Assembly: GCF_900109045.1 (NCBI RefSeq)
Contig: NZ_FNYL01000016.1
Span: 1-64,000 of the forward strand
DNA: 64,000 nt
Source of the DNA: Dyadobacter sp. SG02
GTDB lineage: Bacteria; Bacteroidota; Bacteroidia; Cytophagales; Spirosomataceae
Direction of reading: 5' to 3'
Shown here one piece after another: positions 32,101 through 40,402 of this stretch. The translations under genes were made by a program, and so were the position numbers. The number at the start of each line of letters is the position of its first letter. The first letter of the stretch is position 1. The notes beneath the pieces were generated by a model. That model ran no database searches. It was given only the letters and a program-made list of their open reading frames with translations, and had not been told where the DNA came from.

Positions 32101-34634
32101 CGTACCACTTCGATACTGGCAACCGCGCCTGCTTTCAGCGCGCCGTCCTTTGTAAGTCCTACAATATCAACCGGAACAGGCGCGTTGGTGCCGACATATG
32201 AATCAGGAAGGCGGACACCATAAAATACCGGCTGCGTATACACGTCAAAACGTTGTAACCTGTTAACCGGCCTTCCGTTTTCGTCGAAAACTGTCACATA
32301 AATCTTGCCTTCGAGCACACCAATGTCCTGGATGGCCGATAGCAACGTAAACTGTTCATTGGCTTGGCCCTGTTCGTTGGTCGTACCCTGGCGACTATCG
32401 CGTTCGAAAGTAGTTTCGGCAGGAATATCAAATGTATATTCAGGAAATCCTTTGGCTGAAAAACCTTTTCGCTGCAACTGGAAATCCATTTCGTAAGTGC
32501 GGTTGCTCGCGGGCGGGCCGAACAGGTTGGTGGCGGTGGCAGTAAGCGAAACTTTCTGGCCGGAGACATAATCCTTGGCGGCACCTGTCAAATCCACTTT
32601 AATACGGTCCGGCATGAATTCTTCCACGCTCACGGCCTGCGAACCCAACAGAACCTCATTGGCATTGTAAACTTCGAGAATGTAAGTACCCGTCAGTACC
32701 CCGGCATCGAGCGGGATTTCGGATTCAACGGCACCTTGTTCGTTTGTAGTCTTGCGCCAGGTTCTGAACTCGCGGCCATTTGGCGTTAGCAACCGCAGTT
32801 TCAGGGGCACTTTTCCGGCCGTTTTCCAGTCCTGCGTCCGCAACACCGTGTTGAAATGCATCGTTTCCCCCGGTCGGTAGATATCGCGCTGGCCATAGAT
32901 GAATACCTGGTAACCCGATGCATTATCCCGCAAGCCTTCCACATCGAAACGGGAGGTAAGCACCTGCGTATCTTCGAGTAGCAGGTAGTTGAAATCGTCT
33001 TCCGAACTCGCGGTAATCATCGCTACTTTGAAGCCCGGCGCTTTTTCGCTGAGTTTTTCTACGTGCGCAACACCTTCGCCGTCCGTTTTGATAGTGTGTA
33101 CAGTCTGGTTATTTGAGCTTACGAGTGTTAATTCGAGGTCTTTGATCGGTTCGTTCGTCTTGATCGAATTAGCAAAAACCCACAACTCATCTTTCCCCTG
33201 CTTGGCAATGAGGCCGATATCGGAAATGGAGACGAGCTTGGTGGCCCCGAGATAAGCCTCTTCCTCTGAATTCACGGCCACCAGATATACGCCCTGACGC
33301 TTGTTATCGTCCGGCAATGCAATGTTCAATGCCGATACGCCTTTGTTTTTGGACAGGTTTTCGGTCTCGACGATCTTGTTGACGATCACGTCGCTCAACT
33401 GGCTTTCGCGGTCGTCGCTGTAATTGAAATTACCTGTCGGCTGCCAGTCGTCGCCTACGTATGCGTAATCGCTCCAACGGTTGTTATGGATGTAATGCAG
33501 GATATTATTGGCATACAACTTCGAAATGCGCACCTGTACTTTGGGTACATTCACGATATTCACACCGATATTTCTCGAACTTTTGGAAGACAAATACAAC
33601 CCCTTTTTGTTCGCAAACGAGATCGCCGCAGGCATTTTACCGAAAAACAGGTCGCGGGAAGTTTCTTCTTCCAACGTCTGTCCCAAAACTCCTTTCAGCG
33701 ATTGTTTCAGTTGCAGTACATAAGTTTCCGTTTCATTGAAAGTACCGCGAAGAATGAAGCCATTTTCAGTAGGTTCTGTTTCCAACGCCGCTTCGGGATT
33801 TATTGAAAAGCTGTTAGCAATGCTTTCTTTGTCAAGCTCCTGCGTAGTCACGATCCGCGCGTAGCCCGTATTGTTTTCAAAACCCGTTTTAATATCCACC
33901 ACTTCCAGATGCAATGGCGAGGGAATACTGACTGTCTTCGAAAGCGCTTCCTGGCTGCTGTATGAAGTATTCTGCACCTTCACGCCTTTGTCGATCGCGA
34001 TATTGACGGGCGTTTCATTATTATCCGCCGCTCCCACCTTTGCAAATGCCAGCGTCACCGAAGATTCGTCCTGTGACGGCAGCACCCTGTAATCCAATGG
34101 TTGACTTCCTGATAAAAGCTTCAACTTTTCGGCCACATTCTGTCCATTCACCGGGTAGTTGAAATGCAGCCTCAGCCGCGCTTCCTGCCGGCCCGTTTCC
34201 TGCGATAATGTCCACCAGCTTTCGGTTTCCACGAGCTGCAAATAAGGTGTGTGGAAAGCGATAGGGTCTTTGGAAAGTTTATACTTCTTTTCCTTATCCG
34301 CTTTTTCCGTGATCAGGTCCGTCAGCTCCGCTTTGTAGGATGTAGCGGCCCCAAATCCTGCGACGGGCGAAAACACGAGCTCGTTCGGGGCTGTCCATTT
34401 GAACTTGCCGCGAACTGCGGGCTCAAACGTGACATATTGCGTCGAATCCCAGCTATTCAGCTCGGCCGTCGAAACGAGGTCCTTATTGAATGTAAATACG
34501 AGGTTTTGCGATTGTCCGACCTCTTCCGTGAAGTTGGTACCCGCCACGCGGATTTCATTAAAGGAAGAGCAGTTGCTAAAAAGCCAGACAAAAAAAAGGA
34601 AGTAAAAAGAACTCAGGATGGCAGTCTTTTTCAT
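29175..34634 (-). CDS. Alpha-2-macroglobulin-family lipoprotein (YfhM-like)
   Basis: 1819 residues. The signal peptide ends in a lipobox (FSNC, about Cys22), so the protein is membrane-anchored in the periplasm. An N-terminal Ig-like/MG region is followed by the macroglobulin core (QDIYRPGETMHFNTVLRTQD, about residues 575-600; MAVAYKDNAFGSATKNMKVADP). The thioester motif YGCLEQT has its Cys near residue 1345, then a helical TED-like region. Such proteins trap proteases and are thought to guard the cell wall. In E. coli the homologue pairs with pbpC; no PBP1C gene is seen here. A hairpin with a T run lies directly before its start codon. Confidence 0.92.
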   Translation of the reverse strand: MKKTAILSSFYFLFFVWLFSNCSSFNEIRVAGTNFTEEVGQSQNLVFTFNKDLVSTAELNSWDSTQYVTFEPAVRGKFKWTAPNELVFSPVAGFGAATSYKAELTDLITEKADKEKKYKLSKDPIAFHTPYLQLVETESWWTLSQETGRQEARLRLHFNYPVNGQNVAEKLKLLSGSQPLDYRVLPSQDESSVTLAFAKVGAADNNETPVNIAIDKGVKVQNTSYSSQEALSKTVSIPSPLHLEVVDIKTGFENNTGYARIVTTQELDKESIANSFSINPEAALETEPTENGFILRGTFNETETYVLQLKQSLKGVLGQTLEEETSRDLFFGKMPAAISFANKKGLYLSSKSSRNIGVNIVNVPKVQVRISKLYANNILHYIHNNRWSDYAYVGDDWQPTGNFNYSDDRESQLSDVIVNKIVETENLSKNKGVSALNIALPDDNKRQGVYLVAVNSEEEAYLGATKLVSISDIGLIAKQGKDELWVFANSIKTNEPIKDLELTLVSSNNQTVHTIKTDGEGVAHVEKLSEKAPGFKVAMITASSEDDFNYLLLEDTQVLTSRFDVEGLRDNASGYQVFIYGQRDIYRPGETMHFNTVLRTQDWKTAGKVPLKLRLLTPNGREFRTWRKTTNEQGAVESEIPLDAGVLTGTYILEVYNANEVLLGSQAVSVEEFMPDRIKVDLTGAAKDYVSGQKVSLTATATNLFGPPASNRTYEMDFQLQRKGFSAKGFPEYTFDIPAETTFERDSRQGTTNEQGQANEQFTLLSAIQDIGVLEGKIYVTVFDENGRPVNRLQRFDVYTQPVFYGVRLPDSYVGTNAPVPVDIVGLTKDGALKAGAVASIEVVRLEYQTVVEKKYDRLQYTSRKSEKLVYSNKLTLSGGKGTFRYVPTVSGEYEVRVRRPGAAHYTLANFYAYGYGYTQYSSFEVSNEGRVLMETDKDRYKTGESAKVLFKTPFDGRLLVTVERNNVLEQHILTTEKKAAELTFKIQEEHLPNVFVTATLIRPLDASDMPLTVAHGFQPILVEDPDRKLNVAITAVEKSRSKMKQQIKIKTEPNAEVTLAVVDEGILQIKNSKTPDIHGHFYQKRALEVSSHDLYAQLFPELSISGTSSSGGDGYDLERRINPLSNGRTELVSFWSGQLKANGNGDVIFDVNIPQFSGDLRIMAVAYKDNAFGSATKNMKVADPIVISAGLPRFLSPGDELVLPVNISNTEAKATTATVSVQLSGPLAAGAAPVTQSITVPAGKESRAVFAVKAATAIGVGKVIVKVNAFKETFIHQTEITVRPASPLLKTSASGLIAGDKQGQIDLRSSFIPATSSSQLVLSRSPLVQGGGKALSALLGYPYGCLEQTVSKAFPQIYFADLTKAMAAPVYTVKSGESDFNPMTNVQQAIRKVESQQLFNGGMGMWPGAQLEDWWATAYAVHFLEEARRAGFEVNAKTLSRAVEFLTAQSGTTANREVIIASTNNGLAYEGQPTGTQTKKTVARREAIYSLYVLALNGHPNRASMNYYKQNPHLLTQDAQYLLAGAFQLAGDTRSFNALLPKKYVPGSAGHYYDNSYSSPLRNMSLVLNTLIESDPSNAQIPVLGRQLSQAIQSASYLNTQEAAFAVLALGKLAKKTANSTVTASVSANGKSLGQFSGKELKISKGILNQKLTVKTQGKGDLYWFAQTDGMSATGNYVEEDQGISIRRQFLTRNGQPTQSFHQNDLVVVKLTLSSTNGLPVDDIVITDLLPAGFEIENPRITEPRDMPWITNAAIPRFYDIRDDRIHFFTVAESQPRTFYYQVRVVAKGTFTIGPASADAMYRGEYRSYSGGGKITVE

Positions 34635-34647
34635 AGGAAAGAAGATA

Positions 34648-34684
34648 TAAAAAAACGGATGATTTTTGTAACCAAACCATCCGT
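34648..34684 (-). terminator. Terminator/attenuator 14 nt before the macroglobulin start
   Basis: On the minus strand ACGGATG (34684-34678) pairs with CATCCGT (34661-34655), followed by seven T (34655-34649). It probably ends ispH transcription. The macroglobulin ATG at 34634 is so close that its promoter must either overlap the hairpin or read through it. Confidence 0.75.
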
Positions 34685-34775
34685 CTAAATTAAACTATAC
34701 AAGTTAATTCGCTCTTAATAACCTCTTTCAAATGATTCAACGGTGCCGCTGTGAGATTTAGCGGCAATATTTATC

Positions 34776-35999
34776 TCAAAAGGCTTCCATTACCTCCTCG
34801 ATCGGTTTTGCCCCTTCGAAAAATGAAAGCAGCCGCAGGAGAATTCCTTCCACCACCGCATCCGGGCACGACGCACCGCATGTGAGCATGATACGCACGG
34901 GCGTTTTTTCGGGAATATAATTTTCAGTCACGATTTCCTCCTTTTTATGGAGGTCGAAATGACGGATCAAATGCCTGTCAAGAATTTTATTAACCGATTC
35001 GATAAAATAGGTCGGAAACTTCTGCTCACACAGCTCGACCAAATGCGATGTATTGGAACTGTTGTACCCGCCCGCAACTACAACAAGGTCCGCATCGTGC
35101 GTGAGCAATGCATAGGTAGCATCCTGGTTATCGTTCGTCGCGTAGCATAATGTGTCGCGCGTGTTCGCGAAATGGTTCTCCACTTGCTCCGGGCGCAGGT
35201 TATGATGCCTGATCATTACATTTTTAAGATGATCTGCAATACCCTGTGTATCGGAAGCCAGCATGGTAGTCTGGTTCACGACACCGATGCGCTGCAAATC
35301 CTTTTCCGGATCAAAGCCCTCGGAATACTGGTTTCTAAAATCATCAAAAAACTGCGATGCGGGCCTGCTGCCAGTCATATATTCCGCCAGGACTTCTGCC
35401 TGTTTCATATTTTCGACGACAACCGTCGGGGCATTCTCCTTGCTATGCGAGAATGTAGCGCGGGTTTCTTCGTGGTTCGGCTTTCCGTGGACTACGATCG
35501 TATAATCCTTCCCGCCAATCTGAGCGGCCCGGTTCCAGACTTTTTCCACAAATGGGCAGGTCGTGTCATACACGTACGCATTCACGCCCAGTTCCGACAG
35601 CTTTTGCTGATTTTCAATCGTCGTTCCGAATGCGGGAACAATCACAATGTCCTCGCCGGTAAGTTCTTCCCAGCCGATGAGCTGGTTGCCTTTGGTATCC
35701 ATGATAAACTGCACGCCACGCTCTACCAGATCGCGGTTCACGTCGGGATTATGGATCATTTCACTCAAAAGAAAAATGCGCTTCCCCGGGTTTTCCGCAA
35801 TCGCCTTATATGCAATGTCGATCGCATTCTCTACTCCGTAACAAAACCCGAAATGGCGTGCGATCAGGAAGCGGACCGGCCCGAAATCGAGCACGGTAGG
35901 CGAAAAATCCCTTTTCAGCTTGTCGTTTTTACGGCGGAACTCCTTGATCGGCGTGATAATGCGGCTCCGGTAAAAATCGGGGATATTGAAAGTTTTCAT
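34776..35999 (-). CDS. ispH: 4-hydroxy-3-methylbut-2-enyl diphosphate reductase
   Basis: IspH (LytB) is the last enzyme of the MEP pathway and makes IPP and DMAPP with a 4Fe-4S cluster. The three cluster cysteines are seen in FGFCYGVENA (about residue 52), TTCPFVEKVWN and TCGASCPDAVVEG. Length is 407 residues, against about 316 in E. coli. The segment LLSEMIHNPDVNRDLVERGVQFI and the N-terminal extension match the long cyanobacterial/plant-type IspH. ATG at 35999. Divergent from the ECF sigma gene; monocistronic in appearance. Confidence 0.94.
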   Translation of the reverse strand: MKTFNIPDFYRSRIITPIKEFRRKNDKLKRDFSPTVLDFGPVRFLIARHFGFCYGVENAIDIAYKAIAENPGKRIFLLSEMIHNPDVNRDLVERGVQFIMDTKGNQLIGWEELTGEDIVIVPAFGTTIENQQKLSELGVNAYVYDTTCPFVEKVWNRAAQIGGKDYTIVVHGKPNHEETRATFSHSKENAPTVVVENMKQAEVLAEYMTGSRPASQFFDDFRNQYSEGFDPEKDLQRIGVVNQTTMLASDTQGIADHLKNVMIRHHNLRPEQVENHFANTRDTLCYATNDNQDATYALLTHDADLVVVAGGYNSSNTSHLVELCEQKFPTYFIESVNKILDRHLIRHFDLHKKEEIVTENYIPEKTPVRIMLTCGASCPDAVVEGILLRLLSFFEGAKPIEEVMEAF

Positions 36000-36179
36000 G
36001 TACTAAAAATCGGTAGATTGCATCTGGCAGCACAAAGATAATCCCGCCTTTCACTAAGAACAACACGGTATGTCCCTTTGTTCGGTATGCGGCATTTTGA
36101 AAAAATTTTTAAAACAAATGCAACATGCCGCAGAAAGGGTTGTCTTTGATTCAGAACGTTCAAAATATAAACCTTCTGC

Positions 36180-36743
36180 TTGAAAACACAAATTTACCCC
36201 GACCGGCACGTCGAACTGGTAGAGCGTTGTAAACTCGGAGAGCGCAAAGCGCAGTACGAGCTTTATAAACATTACTCGAAAGCCATGTTCAACATCTGCA
36301 TGCGGATACTGAACCATTTGGGAGAGGCTGAGGATGCTTTGCAGGAGGCCTTCGTGGATGCTTTCACGAACCTTCACCAGTTCAGGCAGCAGTCGACTTT
36401 TGGGGCATGGTTGAAGCAAATCGTGGTCAACAAGGCTATCAACCACATGCGGAGCAGGAAGGTAAAGTGGGTGGAAATCGACGAATTCCACGAGACTTTG
36501 GAGCAAAGCGACCGGAATGAGGATTCTTTCGGACTGGATGAGAGCGACACGACGCTCGAAATAGAAAGGGTCCGCAACGCGGTACAGAAATTGCCGGATG
36601 GTTACCGGGTGGTATTGAGCCTGTATTTGTTCGAAGGCTATGACCACGAAGAGATCGGCGAAGTGCTCGGGATCAGCGAAACGACCTCCCGGACGCAATA
36701 TATGCGGGCGAAGCGTAAATTGACCGAGATGCTGGTACGGTAG
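36180..36743 (+). CDS. ECF-family RNA polymerase sigma factor
   Basis: 187 residues. Region 2 is GERKAQYELYKHYSKAMFNICMRILNHLGEAEDALQEAFVDAFTNL (about 20-65), and region 4 ends with LPDGYRVVLSLYLFEGYDHEEIGEVLGISETTSRTQYMRAKRKL, including the HTH. No suitable ATG exists upstream of region 2, so the TTG at 36180 is the best start and the N-terminus is uncertain. It is followed, across a repeat array, by a single-span membrane protein and a secreted protein. These are plausible anti-sigma and output genes. Confidence 0.92.
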   Translation: MKTQIYPDRHVELVERCKLGERKAQYELYKHYSKAMFNICMRILNHLGEAEDALQEAFVDAFTNLHQFRQQSTFGAWLKQIVVNKAINHMRSRKVKWVEIDEFHETLEQSDRNEDSFGLDESDTTLEIERVRNAVQKLPDGYRVVLSLYLFEGYDHEEIGEVLGISETTSRTQYMRAKRKLTEMLVR

Positions 36744-36749
36744 CGAAAC

Positions 36750-36870
36750 GGTCAGATGTAGTCAGGAAGTGGTCAAGTGTGGTCAGGAAATAGTCAAATG
36801 GGAAAGAATCAACAAATGACAAAAAATGACGATACCTGACCGCGCGGCGGACCGCAACAAATGACTAAAA
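36750..36870. repeat. Phased TCA-decamer inverted array B (after the ECF sigma gene)
   Basis: The left half reads TCAGATGTAG, TCAGGAAGTGG, TCAAGTGTGG, TCAGGAAATAG, TCAAATG in 10-11-bp steps. The right half has the reverse form CAACAAATGA, CAAAAAATGA, CGATACCTGA and, further on, CAACAAATGA. It starts 9 bp after the sigma stop codon. Same unit as arrays at 5873 and 52697. Confidence 0.8.
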
Positions 36871-36960
36871 ATTAGATTGTGCAAAACACGAATTACAATA
36901 TTGACCTTAAACTCTTACGGATTTGAGACTATTATTTACACTTGACAAGTTAATTAATCT

Positions 36961-37569
36961 ATGAAAAATTCTTCTGATAAAAAGGATCGATTGGAGCGGT
37001 TTGTGCGTGATAACAGGGATGGATTTGATACTTTCTTACCGCAGGATTCTTTATGGAGCCAGATTGAGAGCCAATTACATAACGAGATTCCGATAGTACC
37101 CGAGAAATCGAAAAAAAAAATCAGGCGTCTGAATAACCCTTATTTCGACTGGCGTATTGCCGCGGGGGTATTCCTGGCGCTCGGAATCGGGTTTCTGGTT
37201 TACCTCAATAACGAATACGGCATTACCCGTGATCCGCGCGTGGCCCTGAAAGTTCCCGCATATGCCCGCGAGTTCAATCAATACAATGTTGCAATAGACC
37301 AAAAAAGGGAGGAGATCATCAAACTGGCCCGGAACAATCCGGAGTTGTACAAAGATTTCTCCGCTGATTTGGAAAGTCTGGAATCGAGCTATAAAAACCT
37401 CCGTTCCAACTTATCTAACGCCCCTAACCAGGAAGCACTGCTAGAAGCAATGGTTCAGAACCTGCAATTACAGGTCGATCTGCTGAACCAACAACTGGAA
37501 ATTTTGCAACGCATTAACAAAGTGAAAAATGATAACGATAAAGAAAATAGCGAAGCTCCTGTTATTTAG
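36961..37569 (+). CDS. Single-span membrane protein, probable anti-sigma factor
   Basis: 202 residues. The acidic/basic N-terminal cytoplasmic part (DKKDRLERFVRDNRDGFDTFLPQDSLWSQI) is followed by one membrane helix (WRIAAGVFLALGIGFLVYL, about 60-78) and a C-terminal coiled coil rich in Leu, Gln and Asn (ALLEAMVQNLQLQVDLLNQQLEIL). The topology and the position after an ECF sigma gene suggest an anti-sigma factor, although no zinc-binding HxxxCxxC is present. It overlaps the next gene by 41 nt, so the two are translationally coupled. Confidence 0.65.
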   Translation: MKNSSDKKDRLERFVRDNRDGFDTFLPQDSLWSQIESQLHNEIPIVPEKSKKKIRRLNNPYFDWRIAAGVFLALGIGFLVYLNNEYGITRDPRVALKVPAYAREFNQYNVAIDQKREEIIKLARNNPELYKDFSADLESLESSYKNLRSNLSNAPNQEALLEAMVQNLQLQVDLLNQQLEILQRINKVKNDNDKENSEAPVI

Positions 37570-38593
37570 TGCGATCGCCGTACTTCCACAGGTAGCCAGC
37601 GCAACCGTCAATCCCGACGAGTCAGAACAGAACGGACTGGTTGAGAAGCGAAGGAATATTGTGAAGGTGTTCGACGTCAGAAAAAGCGACGCCCTTGAAA
37701 TTGACAATCAGTTTGGCCTCGTGAAGGTGAACCTGTGGGCGAAAGAAGAGATTAAAGTAGAAATCGTAGTGACCGCCAGTGCGCCTTCCGACAGCCGTGC
37801 CGCAGAATATCTCAGCTCGGTGAACGTCGATGAAAAGCGGGTGAAGAACCTCATCAGTATCGCTACCCGCATCGACCGGAGCCAATTCGGCAAAAACGGC
37901 TGGAACAATAGCAAAGGCGACAAGAACTTCATCCAGATCGATTATACGATCTATATGCCGAAAGAGAATGCCCTGACGATACGCAACGAATTCGGGAACA
38001 CCGATATCCCCTCCTTTTACGCGCCGCTCACCGTATTCTCCAGGCATGGCAACTTTATAGCCACATTGCTCGAAAACCCCGATAATATGATCGACGTGCA
38101 ATTCGGCAGCGCTAAAATCGGCAAAATGGACGGTGGGAAGCTGGATTGCCAGTATTCCAATGTGAAGCTCGATCAGGCGAAGAAAGTATGGCTGAGCAAT
38201 AAGCATGGCGAGTTGACGATCGGCGATGTCGTGAATCTGGATGCTGCTATCGATTATTCAGGTGCTAAAATCGGCACGATCCGGGGTACGGGTAAAATCA
38301 AGCTCAACTATTCGGGTAATTTCAAAATCGACGAACTGACGCATTCGGCACAGAATGTGGATATCCAGGCGCAATACTCGTCAATCGTGCTGCCGGCAGA
38401 AGCTAACCAGTTCAATGTGAGTGTAACCTATGGCAAGTTTAGCTATCCGACTGAGAATGTGAATTTCTCGATGCAACCGGACAAAGACGGTCGCCCGGAT
38501 AAGATGAAGCATTACCAGGGCAAAATTGGCACCGGTGGCGGCACCAAGATTACCGTTACCTCACTGTTCGGTGATGTAAAATTGAAGAATTAA
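37529..38593 (+). CDS. Secreted DUF4097-like beta-repeat protein
   Basis: 354 residues with a signal peptide (MITIKKIAKLLLFSAIAVLPQVASA). The mature part is a run of short beta-strands (LEIDNQFGLVKVNLW, LTIRNEFGNTDIPSF, IDVQFGSAKIGKMDGGKLDCQYSNVKLD). This resembles the beta-solenoid of DUF4097/DUF4098 putative adhesins. It starts inside the preceding anti-sigma-like gene. Families of this kind often occur with ECF systems as envelope-stress outputs; that role is an inference. It runs convergent with bshC, 8 bp away. Confidence 0.7.
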   Translation: MITIKKIAKLLLFSAIAVLPQVASATVNPDESEQNGLVEKRRNIVKVFDVRKSDALEIDNQFGLVKVNLWAKEEIKVEIVVTASAPSDSRAAEYLSSVNVDEKRVKNLISIATRIDRSQFGKNGWNNSKGDKNFIQIDYTIYMPKENALTIRNEFGNTDIPSFYAPLTVFSRHGNFIATLLENPDNMIDVQFGSAKIGKMDGGKLDCQYSNVKLDQAKKVWLSNKHGELTIGDVVNLDAAIDYSGAKIGTIRGTGKIKLNYSGNFKIDELTHSAQNVDIQAQYSSIVLPAEANQFNVSVTYGKFSYPTENVNFSMQPDKDGRPDKMKHYQGKIGTGGGTKITVTSLFGDVKLKN

Positions 38594-38601
38594 GCCCTCC
38601 C

Positions 38602-40152
38602 CTACTCTTCCAGCAGCACATTATACCTGAAATCCAACGGATCAAAGGCATTGTAAAGCTTCTGGATAAACTGAGGGTCGTTGATGTAGAAATTCAACAA
38701 GTTATCATACCGTTCCTGGGCGATTCCGTTCGGGAACAGTTTGTTTTTGAGGGTCAGCAATTGCTCTATCTCCGATTCATGATTGCGCTCCTCGGCCCGG
38801 ATAATGCGCTTTTCCAGGTGTTTCAATGAATTCAGAAGACGTGTTTGCTCGGCTTTTACCGCGCCGTGCATGGTCTGGTCCACCTCCGTTGCTTTCGCCA
38901 GGATCTGGTCAAAAATGCCGTTGAATGCTTCCTTCTGGTCATTCAGATTAAGCTCGTGCTCGGTATTGCGTTCGATGAATGTCTTGCGCAATGCGATCTC
39001 GTCCAGGAACAAATCTTTGTAATCGATTTTCAGCTTCTGCGCTTTCTTATACTGATGACCGTTCATGTACAATGCAAAATTTCGCGGCATCAGCATCGGG
39101 TAGGGAACGTCAAAATGATCGAAAACACCTTTCAGCTGCATCCAGTAAGGCACTTCTGACGGCCCGCCTATATACGCGAGATTAGGCAAAATCACTTCCT
39201 CGTACAACGGCCGCAGGATCACATTCGGACTGAAACGTTCGGGGTTGCTTTCCGCAAGTGCCAGTAACTCTTGCTCTGTAAATTCGAGCTCCGTGTTCAG
39301 CACTTTAAACACACCGTCTTCGCGCACAATGCGTTCGCGCAAGTTGTCGTCGAGGTAAAAGAAATTGATTTCGCGCGCGTGAAGAGGGGTATGGTAACCA
39401 AGCGCATTCAACCGGGAGGTGGTTTCGGTAACGAGTTTCTCCGAGATGGAGTCTTTCAGTTCTTCCCGGATCACCGGCAGGAAATGCCGTTTTAATTCTG
39501 CATTGTCGGCGTCCAGGCTGATCAGCCCGTAACGTCCGAAAAGCTCGTGCATATAACATCGCACGGCATCCGACAATGTGCTGTTTTCAAGATAAGCCTT
39601 GGCAAAAAGCAGCGGTTTGTCCGGCAATTGCTTTAAAATACCTTCCAATTCCTTCGGATTCAGCTTTCCTACCGCGCCCTTATGCTCGCCCGTCCATTTG
39701 TGCGTCTGCCCGAAAAGGTGGAAAGAAGCGATTTCTTCAAAATCGTGATCTTCCGAAGCCATCCAGTAAATGGGTACGAAATTGTACTCCGGGTACTTCG
39801 CCTTTAAAGCTTCGGCGAGCTTGATGATCGTGACGATCTTGTATATGATGTACAACGGGCCGGTGAAGATATTCAGCTGGTGGCCGGTTGTTACGGTAAA
39901 GGTATTGTCTTGCAATAGAATCGAAAAATCGGGCAAATACGGTTGACCGTGGTATTGCTTCGTGAGCACATCCACGAGCGTTTTGCGCTTTTCGGCGGCA
40001 AATCCTCTTTTGTTCAAAATAGCTTCTTCCGCATTTTCCAACGTCGGGAAAGTGCTGTAAAAAGATTCAAGCGTAGGTTTTTGATCGAGGTAATCGAGTA
40101 GTAATGCAGGAAACTGGCCTGTGGTACGCAGATCCACGGAATGCAAGGTCAT
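38602..40152 (-). CDS. bshC: Bacillithiol biosynthesis cysteine-adding enzyme
   Basis: BshC adds cysteine to GlcN-malate in the last step of bacillithiol synthesis, the low-molecular-weight thiol of Bacillota and many Bacteroidota. The start is taken at the ATG at 40152 (MTLHSVDLRTTGQFPALLLDYL, 516 residues); the TTG at 40188 adds 12 residues. Signatures are VTTGHQLNIFTGPLYIIYKIVTIIKLA, PIYWMASEDHDFEEI and the late IGGPSEVPYWMQLKGVFDHFDVPYPMLMPRNF. A coiled coil near the C-terminus (LNSLKHLEKRIIRAEERNHESEI) is normal. bshA and bshB are not in the window. Confidence 0.93.
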   Translation of the reverse strand: MTLHSVDLRTTGQFPALLLDYLDQKPTLESFYSTFPTLENAEEAILNKRGFAAEKRKTLVDVLTKQYHGQPYLPDFSILLQDNTFTVTTGHQLNIFTGPLYIIYKIVTIIKLAEALKAKYPEYNFVPIYWMASEDHDFEEIASFHLFGQTHKWTGEHKGAVGKLNPKELEGILKQLPDKPLLFAKAYLENSTLSDAVRCYMHELFGRYGLISLDADNAELKRHFLPVIREELKDSISEKLVTETTSRLNALGYHTPLHAREINFFYLDDNLRERIVREDGVFKVLNTELEFTEQELLALAESNPERFSPNVILRPLYEEVILPNLAYIGGPSEVPYWMQLKGVFDHFDVPYPMLMPRNFALYMNGHQYKKAQKLKIDYKDLFLDEIALRKTFIERNTEHELNLNDQKEAFNGIFDQILAKATEVDQTMHGAVKAEQTRLLNSLKHLEKRIIRAEERNHESEIEQLLTLKNKLFPNGIAQERYDNLLNFYINDPQFIQKLYNAFDPLDFRYNVLLEE

Positions 40153-40309
40153 GAAAGGTGGTTTTTCAGTAACTAGTAGAGAATCCAACGTAATTATTTT
40201 TGCTATTTAACTCAAAAAAGAAACCTACCATCTAACGAGAAAGCCGCCGGTTTTGGTTTCCCAAAATTGCGCATTTTGACCGATAATCGAAAACCTTTTA
40301 CCAAGATAC

Positions 40310-40341
40310 AAAAAAGCCGCATCTGAGTCAGATACGGCTTT
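40310..40341 (-). terminator. Terminator of the acyl-CoA dehydrogenase gene
   Basis: AAGCCGCATCTGA (40314-40326) pairs with TCAGATACGGCTT (40328-40340) with one mismatch. The minus-strand T run corresponds to the A tract at 40310-40315. It lies about 60 bp after the stop at 40403. Confidence 0.85.
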
Positions 40342-40402
40342 ATACGTGTACATTTTGGTTTTCAGTTGAAGCAGGTTATTCACCTGAGATATTTATAATT
40401 TC

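Noticed and set aside
34740..34765. Terminator directly after ispH (GCCGCT/AGCGGC)
   Set aside because: There is no T run on the minus side; the hairpin at 34648-34684 is the better terminator.
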